From a virus, in the IMG/VR virus record IMGVR_UViG_3300001846_000107, positions 1-23,651 of that record: a stretch of 23,651 nt of DNA; one strand, written 5' to 3'. This document shows positions 1 through 4,878 of this stretch, piece after piece; the first letter of the stretch is position 1, and each line of letters begins with the position of its first letter. The notes under the pieces are model-generated. The model was not told the origin of the DNA, searched no databases, and worked only from the letters and a program-made list of their open reading frames with translations. The translations under genes and the position numbers were made by a program.

Positions 1-171
1 AAATGCAACACGATAAAAGGGATCCGCGCGTTTAGCGCGGGTCTCGAGAATTCAGGAAAAGGATTCTTTGCAAGATCTGGGCGCGGTCATGGTCGCCTAG
101 GTAAATCAGGAATAAACAATCGCGCAGCCAGACGCGCGGAACAGGCAAAAATTAGGAAGGCCAGCAAATGA
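1..171 (+). CDS. C-terminal part of a basic unknown protein
   Basis: The frame is open from base 1 and ends at TGA 169-171, giving the last 56 residues of a gene that begins before the window. The tail is rich in Arg, Lys, Gly and Ala, with stretches such as SGRGHGRLGKSG and RAARRAEQAKIRKASK, so it is strongly positively charged and could contact nucleic acid, but no family is recognised. Its stop overlaps the next start in an ATGA junction, a typical sign of translational coupling, so it belongs to the same operon as the next two genes. There is no independent evidence for function. Confidence 0.6.
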   Translation, partial: KCNTIKGIRAFSAGLENSGKGFFARSGRGHGRLGKSGINNRAARRAEQAKIRKASK

Positions 172-386
172 AAAACGGTTTAAAAATGCGCGGCGTTATC
201 GTCGTTGATCTCGAGGGATCTTTTAACGATATCGCGGATATTAATCGGGAGCTCGAAAAGTTTACTGAAAACTTAGCTCAAGACTCAACGGTGGTTAGCT
301 CGATCGCTGGAGTCAAAACCAGAAAAGGCGATCAATTGGTCGAGGATCTGGACTCGGTCGTTTTCAGACATGGTGCCAGCCAATGA
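168..386 (+). CDS. Small unknown phage protein, 72 aa
   Basis: It starts at ATG 168, seven bases after AGGAAGG (154-160), and overlaps the preceding gene by four bases. An internal Met at residue 7 is a second possible start. The pattern is a hydrophobic strand (RGVIVVDLEG), a helix of charged residues (ADINRELEKFTENLA), a second strand around VVSSIAGV and a charged end, which suggests a small beta-alpha-beta fold. No catalytic motif is visible. It is coupled to the next gene through another ATGA overlap. GATC sites fall in all three codon positions of this gene (207, 217, 302). Function unknown. Confidence 0.7.
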   Translation: MKNGLKMRGVIVVDLEGSFNDIADINRELEKFTENLAQDSTVVSSIAGVKTRKGDQLVEDLDSVVFRHGASQ

Positions 387-712
387 CGGATGCGGTAAAA
401 AAGATCCTAGCAGATGCGCAAAAAGTAGCAGCCGAAACAATCGAGGGAGTCGGATCCGATACAATCGAGGCCAGCAATAGACTCCGCGAAAAGATCGGAA
501 CGCTAATCATCAAAGAGATGACAGAAAATACTGTTAATGTTCCAGATATTATTCACACATCTATCGAGACCGCGATTTTGGTCGGCATGGCAACCGCACC
601 ATCTCGAGAGATCGGGAGCAAATATTTAGCAGATCTTTTGTCCGAGATCCGAGATCATGTTTTGGTTAGCTCGAAGGATCCAGCCGCTGGTTATTGGTGC
701 TCGATGAGCTAG
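383..712 (+). CDS. Unknown helical protein, 109 aa
   Basis: The start codon lies within the ATGA overlap with the previous gene and has no good ribosome site of its own, so translation is probably by reinitiation. The sequence is mostly predicted helix (for example the first 50 residues, rich in Ala, Glu and Lys), with a short hydrophobic run ETAILVGMA near residues 62-70. The end is unusual, with GYWCSMS as the last residues. It is the last gene of the first block and is followed 29 bases later by a strong terminator. No family recognised. Confidence 0.65.
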   Translation: MTDAVKKILADAQKVAAETIEGVGSDTIEASNRLREKIGTLIIKEMTENTVNVPDIIHTSIETAILVGMATAPSREIGSKYLADLLSEIRDHVLVSSKDPAAGYWCSMS

Positions 713-740
713 CAGATCCAGACAATCAATAAGGTAATAA

Positions 741-769
741 GAGAGGCCTTTTTGAGGCCTCTTTTTTTT
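741..769 (+). terminator. Intrinsic terminator 1
   Basis: AGAGGCC (742-748) pairs perfectly with GGCCTCT (756-762) around a 7-base loop and is followed by an unbroken T run (763-769). It closes the first gene block. The stem is identical to that of the terminator at 2817-2843. Confidence 0.88.
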
Positions 770-771
770 GT

Positions 772-800
772 TTGTTAAGTGCATAAAAATACATTACTAA
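772..800 (+). promoter_or_regulatory. Weak candidate promoter before the second block
   Basis: TTGTTA (772-777) and TACTAA (795-800) are separated by 17 bases, directly after the first terminator and 48 bases before the next start codon. The match to the sigma-70 consensus is poor (4 of 6 and 3 of 6). Position is the main argument: a new transcript is needed after the terminator. Confidence 0.3.
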
Positions 801-827
801 TGTGATCGAGGCGCAAGCTTTGCCTCT

Positions 828-843
828 AACCTAACGGAGACCA
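828..843 (+). repeat. Repeated leader, copy 1 (with Shine-Dalgarno)
   Basis: AACCTAACGGAGACCA occurs here, at 1102-1117 and at 1478-1493. In each copy GGAG lies exactly nine bases before the ATG of the following gene. The identity extends well beyond the ribosome site, so the repeat may be a duplicated leader cassette or a recognition element. Confidence 0.85.
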
Positions 844-848
844 AATAA

Positions 849-1013
849 ATGACGATATATAAAATTGAATTCAAAGAGCGAGGTAAGGTGGTCAACACTT
901 GGGATCGCTATCACTCTTATTCAGAAGCTTATCGCGCAATTCGTGACGCAGATCTGATCATTCCATTTTCATGGGATTGGCAAATTATCTCATATGAGAA
1001 AGAAACCTCATGA
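849..1013 (+). CDS. Small unknown protein, 54 aa
   Basis: ATG 849 sits nine bases after GGAG of the first repeated leader, a strong start. The product begins MTIYKIEFKERGKVVNTW and continues with a Tyr-rich helix (RYHSYSEAYRAIRDAD) and a Trp-rich end (PFSWDWQIISYEKETS). The layout, two short strands then a helix and a strand, resembles small phage proteins that read as 'query conversion' folds, but no specific family is recognised. The stop at 1011-1013 overlaps the start of a 30-residue membrane peptide. Function unknown. Confidence 0.65.
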   Translation: MTIYKIEFKERGKVVNTWDRYHSYSEAYRAIRDADLIIPFSWDWQIISYEKETS

Positions 1014-1102
1014 TCGATTGGCTCGAGGATATCTTAGCAGTGATCTGCTTATTAATTATCTGGATAGGGATCCTTTACGGACTCCCTATTCTTTTTGCTT
1101 AA
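1010..1102 (+). CDS. 30-residue membrane peptide
   Basis: ATG 1010 lies in an ATGA overlap with the preceding stop, and the frame ends at TAA 1100-1102, just before the second repeated leader. The product starts MIDWLEDIL and is then almost wholly hydrophobic (VICLLIIWIGILYGLPILFA). This predicts a single membrane span with an acidic N-terminus. The exact fit between upstream stop and downstream leader argues that it is translated. It could be a small inner-membrane effector or a regulator of host permeability; it is short for a holin. Function not assignable. Confidence 0.55.
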   Translation: MIDWLEDILAVICLLIIWIGILYGLPILFA

Positions 1103-1117
1103 ACCTAACGGAGACCA
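1102..1117 (+). repeat. Repeated leader, copy 2
   Basis: Identical 16 bases to 828-843, again with GGAG (1110-1113) nine bases before the ATG at 1123. It fixes the start of the following gene at 1123 rather than at an upstream in-frame ATG (994). Confidence 0.85.
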
Positions 1118-1122
1118 GACCA

Positions 1123-1473
1123 ATGAAACATTTAACCGAGATCGAAGAACTAAAAGAGAGATCTTTTCCCGAAAATTATGTGAACAAAAAACCGCACTCA
1201 GAGGATTTTCGATTTTCTTTTGAGCGGATCCAGAAACCAGACTCTTGGTATGGCTGGCATATTTCATTGCCGATCTGGGAGATCCTCGAGCTAACAGATG
1301 TTGAGCGCTGGACGCACAAAAAGATCGGTTGTGTGACCCACAAAACGAGCAAAGGATTTAGTAAGGCGGTTATTTATAAAACCGATAGCACAGAGCAGAT
1401 CGATATCTATGCAGATGAGCCTTTCGAAGCTTTCGAGCTAGCGGTTAACGAATACCGCCAGATCCAGAAATAA
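1123..1473 (+). CDS. Unknown protein, 116 aa
   Basis: The start at ATG 1123 is chosen because of the repeated leader immediately before it. The frame is open further upstream to 994, but that would overlap two other genes. The product is charged, with a Trp/Tyr-rich middle (DSWYGWHISLPIWEILEL, about residues 41-58) and an acidic end (IDIYADEPFEAFELAVNEYRQ). It has no visible membrane segment, cysteine cluster or known catalytic motif. It shares the small-gene cassette with its neighbours and is followed by the third leader copy. Function unknown. Confidence 0.65.
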   Translation: MKHLTEIEELKERSFPENYVNKKPHSEDFRFSFERIQKPDSWYGWHISLPIWEILELTDVERWTHKKIGCVTHKTSKGFSKAVIYKTDSTEQIDIYADEPFEAFELAVNEYRQIQK

Positions 1474-1477
1474 ACCA

Positions 1478-1493
1478 AACCTAACGGAGACCA
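1478..1493 (+). repeat. Repeated leader, copy 3
   Basis: Third identical copy of AACCTAACGGAGACCA, with GGAG (1486-1489) nine bases before ATG 1499. All three copies precede short unknown genes of the GATC-rich block. Confidence 0.85.
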
Positions 1494-1498
1494 AAACA

Positions 1499-1978
1499 AT
1501 GACCAAACAAGACCTAATCAAAACTATCGAAGAGATTCACAATCAATTAGATCGCCAGAGATCCGCGCTAGAGGATATGGATTTCGATCTGAGAGAGGCG
1601 CATATCTGGAACGAAGAAACCGATATTGACGGAGAAATTCAGCAAGCAGCTGCCGAAGTTGAGTCGGTGGTCGAAAGCCTCGAAAAGGTAATAAAAGCAA
1701 TCAAGGATCCAGCGACAGAATACAAGGCGCCAGAAACCTATGTTCGAGACCTAGGTCCAGATGATCGAGAGCAGATCTTGAGAGATAAGATCCTCAAAGG
1801 ATTGGAGCCGATCAATGAGAATTCAAATTTAGTTGAGGCAGTCACGCGCCAGATCGAGCGCGATGTTAATGATCCATTAAATGATCTTCAGGCGCTGAAT
1901 CTAATGCTACAGAGTATATCCAAGAAAGCGCTTATTGCATATCTGCCAGAGTCAGGTGACGAGGAGTCGATCCAATGA
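1499..1978 (+). CDS. Acidic coiled-coil protein, 159 aa
   Basis: The start is fixed by the third repeated leader. Residues 1-75 read as a heptad-type coiled coil (for example TIEEIHNQLDRQRSALEDM and AAAEVESVVESLEKVIKAI). The second half is helical and charged. The net charge is acidic, and there are no cysteines or membrane segments. It ends in an ATGA overlap with the next gene, beginning a run of four coupled genes (1499-2794). Such proteins often act as oligomeric adaptors or anti-host factors in phages, but that is general and nothing here identifies a partner. GATC sites are dense throughout. Confidence 0.7.
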   Translation: MTKQDLIKTIEEIHNQLDRQRSALEDMDFDLREAHIWNEETDIDGEIQQAAAEVESVVESLEKVIKAIKDPATEYKAPETYVRDLGPDDREQILRDKILKGLEPINENSNLVEAVTRQIERDVNDPLNDLQALNLMLQSISKKALIAYLPESGDEESIQ

Positions 1979-2343
1979 GCGATAAAAGAGAAGCGTTCAA
2001 AAGACTCTCGAAACCGAGGATCCAGAAAGCAATCAAATCAATTCAGTTGATCGGGAATCTTTCCCGATCACAATATGAATATTCAACACAAGAGGCGCAC
2101 CAGTTAATCGCGGATCTGGATGCTGAGGTTAACAAGCTTCGAAAGCTTTATAAGATCGATCAGATGCGCACCAATACCAGCGGAGATCTTAAACCAGATC
2201 CAGATCCAGAGATCGAACAGGCTAGTGGTGAGTCATTATCTTGGGCTAGCTGGGCGCTGGATCGGTTGCTGATGGGAGATCCTAAAGCAGCTAAAGAGAT
2301 GCTAATTAAAGCGATCAAGATAAACAGAGAGAGGAAAGTATGA
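1975..2343 (+). CDS. Small conserved-looking phage protein, 122 aa
   Basis: ATG 1975 follows GAGGAG (1961-1966) at eight bases and overlaps the previous stop. The first 65 residues contain a pattern I associate with small early proteins of many phages: RIQKAIKSIQLIGNLSRSQ, then YEYSTQEAHQLIADLDAEV and LRKLYK. It looks like a two-helix unit with a YEYS turn. A flexible Asp/Pro linker (DLKPDPDPEIEQ) joins it to a second helical part. The function of the family is not known to me. The next start overlaps its stop. Confidence 0.65.
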   Translation: MSDKREAFKRLSKPRIQKAIKSIQLIGNLSRSQYEYSTQEAHQLIADLDAEVNKLRKLYKIDQMRTNTSGDLKPDPDPEIEQASGESLSWASWALDRLLMGDPKAAKEMLIKAIKINRERKV

Positions 2344-2594
2344 TGAGCAGCTATAGCAGCCACACAAACGACGACTCGAGATTCATAAATTACGCGGAGA
2401 ATTTATTAATCCCAGATCTTATTGCAGAGGGTCGAACAGACACAGCCGAGGATCTGGATCGTCTGGTTAAGATCTATCGAAAGAATATTGAGCAGATCCT
2501 TGAGCTAACGCGCCAGATCGAGAAAAGAGATCGAGCGATCCAAAACGCTATTGAGACCATCGCAGAGATGGACGCAGAGAGGATCCAATCATGA
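2340..2594 (+). CDS. Short coiled-coil protein, 84 aa
   Basis: Two ATG codons in a row (2340 and 2343) follow GAGG (2331-2334); the first overlaps the upstream stop. Residues 20-80 are highly charged helix with heptad spacing (EDLDRLVKIYRKNIEQIL, LTRQIEKRDRAIQNAIETI), consistent with a dimeric coiled coil. There are no cysteines and no membrane segment. It lies third in the four-gene coupled run. Function unknown. Confidence 0.6.
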   Translation: MMSSYSSHTNDDSRFINYAENLLIPDLIAEGRTDTAEDLDRLVKIYRKNIEQILELTRQIEKRDRAIQNAIETIAEMDAERIQS

Positions 2595-2794
2595 CAGAGG
2601 TCTTTATCAATATTATCGCTTACGAGGAGTGCGGATCTTGCGCGATACCTATCGCAACATTTTCAGATGAGGCGGCTTATCTGGCGGTAGCGGATCATCT
2701 GGAGGCCTTTTTAAAGGCCCGAGGAACGGAGCTCTCAGAAAGCGCGGAGTGGCAAATCAAGATCCCAGATGTCGAGGTATTCGAGGAAAGCTAA
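2591..2794 (+). CDS. Small unknown protein, 67 aa
   Basis: It starts in an ATGA overlap, with GAGAGG (2577-2582) eight bases upstream. The product begins with a hydrophobic strand (TEVFINIIAY), then EECGSCAIPIATF, a helix (DEAAYLAVADHLEAFLKARG) and a closing strand WQIKIPDVEVF. The CGSC pair resembles a thioredoxin-like or metal-binding CxxC motif, but one pair in such a short protein is weak evidence. It is the last gene of the second block and is followed by terminator 2. Confidence 0.6.
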   Translation: MTEVFINIIAYEECGSCAIPIATFSDEAAYLAVADHLEAFLKARGTELSESAEWQIKIPDVEVFEES

Positions 2795-2816
2795 CACCGC
2801 ACCAGAGCGGCGATTT

Positions 2817-2843
2817 AGAGGCCTTTTGTGGGCCTCTTTTTTT
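2817..2843 (+). terminator. Intrinsic terminator 2
   Basis: AGAGGCC (2817-2823) pairs with GGCCTCT (2831-2837) around a 7-base loop and is followed by six T. The stem is the same seven base pairs as terminator 1, and the loops are nearly the same, so the two are copies. It closes the block of small genes. Confidence 0.88.
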
Positions 2844-2920
2844 ATGCCCAGATGACTCCCTGGCATTTACAAAAACAGCGCGCCCAGGACTCGCAATTGT
2901 ACCAGCCGAGACAAAGCGAG

Positions 2921-3124
2921 AGAGGCCCAGAGATCGAGCTAAGATCCAGAGCAATAGATCACCAGCCCAGAGCAAAGAGCGAGGATCCAGAGGATCGATG
3001 TAAGAGATCGAGCGGATAAGATCAGGCTAACAAGATCCAGCTAATCAGATCGATGTTAGGGATCGGCTTAAAAGATCGGATGAAAAGATACACAAATCCG
3101 CGCCCCTATCTGGCCTCTTTTTTT
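2921..3124 (+). ncRNA. Candidate structured RNA enclosing the GATC array
   Basis: AGAGGCC (2921-2927) and GGCCTCT (3112-3118) are the arms of the same terminator stem found twice upstream. Here they are separated by 184 bases and followed by six T. With one bulged base the stem extends by AG/CT. Inside, CTAACA (3027-3032) can pair with TGTTAG (3054-3059), with two GATC copies pairing within that loop. A transcript ending at 3124 could therefore fold into a closed multi-hairpin RNA. No promoter is identified and the fold is hand-drawn, so this is speculative. Confidence 0.3.
2932..3077. repeat. GATC iteron array
   Basis: Eleven GATC sites start at 2932, 2943, 2957, 2984, 2993, 3006, 3020, 3034, 3048, 3061 and 3074. 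From 2993 onward the steps are 13, 14, 14, 14, 13 and 13 bases, and the 27-base step equals two units. Units share partial similarity after GATC (for example GATCAGGCTAACAA, GATCCAGCTAATCA, GATCGATGTTAGG). The spacing is not a multiple of three, which argues against coding. It resembles an iteron array or the GATC cluster of a methylation-controlled origin. Confidence 0.65.
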
Positions 3125-3327
3125 CGTCAATTGTTGAGATCTGGTGCAGAAAACACCGCTAAAATTTTCCCAGACTCCAAGAGTCCGAGGTATTTTTTCC
3201 AGATCTTTGAATTTATTGACAATTTCGCTGCGGATCTTTGTTTGATTCTATTTTCTCAATAAATTCAGGCGTTTAAATAGGATTTTTTGAGGATCTCGGG
3301 CAAATTTTCGGGCGGCGAGTGCCGTGG

Positions 3328-3396
3328 GGGGGTCTACCCGTACCGTATACAAACCAGACCAGAGATTAGGTTTTTCCAACCGTAAACCAGACCCCC
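3328..3396. repeat. Inverted repeat with internal direct repeats
   Basis: GGGGGTCT (3328-3335) is the exact complement of AGACCCCC (3389-3396). Between them lie a small hairpin (GGTT 3369-3372 with AACC 3378-3381) and one copy of AAACCAGACC (3351-3360); a second copy (3384-3393) overlaps the right arm. The unit could be a structured leader or a protein-binding site. Nothing decides between these. Confidence 0.5.
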
Positions 3397-3483
3397 TTAT
3401 GGACCATTGTCACGTTCTATGACACCTTATATGGCCCCTCTGAGGGGATTAGGGAATATATATTGTAAATTTAGTTGACGAGA

Positions 3484-3507
3484 TGTAGTTATTAGTGTAG
3501 TTCTTAG
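3484..3507. repeat. Tandem 12-bp repeat before the next gene
   Basis: TGTAGTTATTAG (3484-3495) is followed directly by TGTAGTTCTTAG (3496-3507), 11 of 12 bases identical. It begins four bases after TTGACG (3475-3480), a possible -35 box, and ends 32 bases before the GTG start at 3540. This is a fitting place for an operator, but no good -10 accompanies it. Confidence 0.5.
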
Positions 3508-3539
3508 GGTAACTTCCACTTAGAGAAGGTTAACGAGCA

Positions 3540-3899
3540 GTGATAAGTGAACATACATCCTTAAATTTTGATATCGAGTTGGATTATTCGTGTACTTTGG
3601 ACTTTAGCGAAGAGCATGGAGTAGTTTTTACGGCGTATATCCTAGGGTACGGGGATGATGAGCCACAAGAAGTCGAGACACGACTCAGTAGATTGGTTGA
3701 TGAGGCAGTTGAGTTATACAAATTCGACGGAGATTATCAGCAATTGTACTTTATCGCACATGAACTGCATAGGTATGCTGAGCGACTACGTGATGTAGCT
3801 GGTCATATGGAGGATTCCACCCAAATCGAGGATCTTTTTGATGTTGATCCTGATGATCTTCCAGAGGTAGATGATGACAGTACCACGTATCGGAATTGA
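3540..3899 (+). CDS. Acidic unknown protein, 119 aa
   Basis: The start is GTG 3540, with AAGG (3526-3529) about ten bases upstream. The product is strongly acidic, ending in an Asp/Glu-rich tail (LFDVDPDDLPEVDDDS). The first half has alternating hydrophobic residues suggesting strands (LNFDIELDYSCTLDF, VVFTAYILGY), then a helix (DYQQLYFIAHELHRYAERL). Its last 29 bases overlap the nuclease-like gene in another frame. An acidic DNA-mimic role is possible, but this is only a guess from charge. No family recognised. Confidence 0.65.
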   Translation: MISEHTSLNFDIELDYSCTLDFSEEHGVVFTAYILGYGDDEPQEVETRLSRLVDEAVELYKFDGDYQQLYFIAHELHRYAERLRDVAGHMEDSTQIEDLFDVDPDDLPEVDDDSTTYRN

Positions 3900-4314
3900 G
3901 CTTCCGAAAGAGAACACTATAGTTGGTCGTATTGGCGAGAATTTAGCGAGTTATTACTTAGAAGCAGCCGGAATAGAGTGCTCGATAGTAGATCGAAGAG
4001 GATCTGATATCTGGGCTAACGCTGGATCTAAGCTTTTTACTGTTGAAGTTAAAGCTGCAGCGGCTCCTGTGCTTTCAGGTACTACGAAAAGCGGTAAGGA
4101 ACATCATTATTACAATTTCAATCTACAAAAAAAAGAAGCAGACCAGTTTTTACTGACCTGCCTCGATACTAATCTTATTCGGATATTGAGTAGAGAGAAA
4201 TTGCTAGAACGTCTGCCCGGAGCTCGTGTTATGCTTCATATGTCTCCCGATGAGTTCACAGAAGAATTTATGTATGAAGACATTAATCGGCTAAAACGGT
4301 ACTATTCTCAATAA
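3871..4314 (+). CDS. Probable PD-(D/E)XK nuclease or Holliday-junction-resolvase-like protein
   Basis: The core order of the PD-(D/E)XK fold is visible: GRIGENLASYYLEAAG (about residues 20-35, Glu in the first helix), then RRGSDIW (Asp), then a strand with VEVKAA (E-x-K). Enzymes of this fold cut DNA with metal ions and include phage endonucleases and junction resolvases. In phage genomes they may degrade host DNA or resolve branched DNA before packaging. Two consecutive ATG codons (3871, 3874) follow AGAGGT (3863-3868); the second has better spacing, making the product 146 residues. The gene ends just before a hairpin. The exact substrate cannot be told. Confidence 0.7.
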   Translation: MMTVPRIGIELPKENTIVGRIGENLASYYLEAAGIECSIVDRRGSDIWANAGSKLFTVEVKAAAAPVLSGTTKSGKEHHYYNFNLQKKEADQFLLTCLDTNLIRILSREKLLERLPGARVMLHMSPDEFTEEFMYEDINRLKRYYSQ

Positions 4315-4346
4315 CTTAGATCGAGACACAGTCTCTATAACTAAGT
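4314..4346 (+). other. Two-part hairpin at the end of the nuclease gene
   Basis: ACTTAG (4314-4319) pairs with CTAAGT (4341-4346). Inside it GAGAC (4323-4327) pairs with GTCTC (4331-4335) around a 3-base loop. There is no T run, so it is not a standard terminator. It may protect the 3' end of the transcript or act as a weak stop. Confidence 0.4.
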
Positions 4347-4433
4347 CTCTAAGTATGCCTCTATAGGGGTTTACCTTTCCGACTGATAGGTCGATTATAT
4401 CACATTATTAAGGTTTTGGCAATCCCCTAATTA

Positions 4434-4462
4434 TTGACATAGTTGGGGTAACATGCGATAAT
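4434..4462 (+). promoter_or_regulatory. Strong sigma-70-type promoter
   Basis: A perfect TTGACA (4434-4439), a 17-base spacer and GATAAT (4457-4462), with TG one base before the -10 (extended -10). CCCC (4424-4427) and GGGG (4445-4448) flank the -35 box as a possible operator. The start point would fall near 4469, only about seven bases before the TTG start of the next gene. Confidence 0.8.
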
Positions 4463-4475
4463 AAGGATATCCCCA

Positions 4476-4718
4476 TTGATAAACTTAGTATACATCCGTG
4501 CAGCCATTGAGGCTAACACGGGTAAAAGACTGTCTCTCGAGCGCGTAAGAGAGCTCCTTGTAGAGGAAGGTCTTATCACGAAGAGACAAGCCGAGACAGA
4601 GGCTGTGATCTTCAGGGGCTATGGTGACTTATACTGGACCGACATTCCTACAACTGATGTTGAGGATAGCTTGGATGATCAGGAAGGTTTGCCAGATCAT
4701 TATGTACCCGGATCCTAG
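4476..4718 (+). CDS. Small unknown protein, 80 aa
   Basis: The best start is TTG 4476, eight bases after AAGGA (4463-4467). There is no ATG or GTG in frame nearby. The product has an N-terminal helical region (IRAAIEANTGKRLSLERVRELLVEEGL) that could be a small helix-turn-helix-like unit, then an acidic C-terminal part containing TDIPTTDVEDSLDDQEGLPD. No known family is recognised. It is the first gene of the unit served by the promoter at 4434. The predicted transcript start lies after the Shine-Dalgarno-like bases, so this gene may be read from a near-leaderless message or from read-through. Confidence 0.6.
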   Translation: MINLVYIRAAIEANTGKRLSLERVRELLVEEGLITKRQAETEAVIFRGYGDLYWTDIPTTDVEDSLDDQEGLPDHYVPGS

Positions 4719-4728
4719 GAGAATAGTT

Positions 4729-4878
4729 ATGAAATGTGGAGCTTCACACGCCCCAGCGCAGAAAAGTACGCCTAAAAAGCCTAAAATGAACATGGGCGGC
4801 TATATGTCGATTAAGAATAAAAAGATGCCCGGTCAGATGTCTTACGGCGGCATGGCTACTAAAAAGAAGAAAAAGTGA
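4729..4878 (+). CDS. Small basic lysine-tailed protein, 49 aa
   Basis: ATG 4729 follows AGGAG (4717-4721) at seven bases. The product begins MKCGASHAPAQ and is Lys/Met/Gly-rich (KPKMNMGGYMSIKNKKMPGQ), ending in ATKKKKK. It resembles short conserved proteins seen ahead of the packaging genes in many uncultured marine phages; the function is not known to me. High positive charge suggests contact with DNA or the virion interior. The stop overlaps the next start by one base (TGATG). Confidence 0.65.
   Translation: MKCGASHAPAQKSTPKKPKMNMGGYMSIKNKKMPGQMSYGGMATKKKKK

Larger units (their letters stand above)
2844..3539. other. 696-base gap without a convincing gene
   Basis: Open frames here (for example 3053-3262) lack ribosome sites and coding character. 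The gap holds, in order, a GATC array (2932-3077), a third terminator-like right arm with T run (3112-3124), a small hairpin at 3173-3185 followed by a T run, and a TTGACA at 3216-3221 without a clear -10. Next come a GC-rich inverted repeat (3328-3396), a short palindrome (3435-3447), an AT-rich stretch near 3453-3473 and a tandem 12-bp repeat (3484-3507). Base composition and GATC density drop sharply near 3300. The cluster of repeats beside an AT-rich stretch is what one would expect of an origin or a complex control region, which is inference. Confidence 0.6.

Noticed and set aside
994-1122. Upstream extension of the 116-residue gene to ATG 994
   Set aside because: It would overlap two other genes, and the repeated leader places the start at 1123.
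2701-2722. GGCC-type palindrome as a third terminator
   Set aside because: It lies inside the coding region of the 67-residue gene and no T run follows it.
2749-3019. Two overlapping open frames across terminator 2
   Set aside because: Both run through a clear terminator and lack ribosome sites; the DNA shows 13-14 bp spacing rather than triplet structure.
3173-3196. Hairpin GACTC/GAGTC followed by a T run as a terminator
   Set aside because: The stem is only five base pairs and the T run begins several bases after it.
3216-3246. TTGACA followed by TTTGAT as a promoter
   Set aside because: The spacer is 19 bases and no acceptable -10 lies at 16-18 bases.
3053-3262. 69-codon frame in the non-coding gap
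   Set aside because: No Shine-Dalgarno, overlaps the GATC array and a terminator-like T run, and the product has no protein-like pattern.
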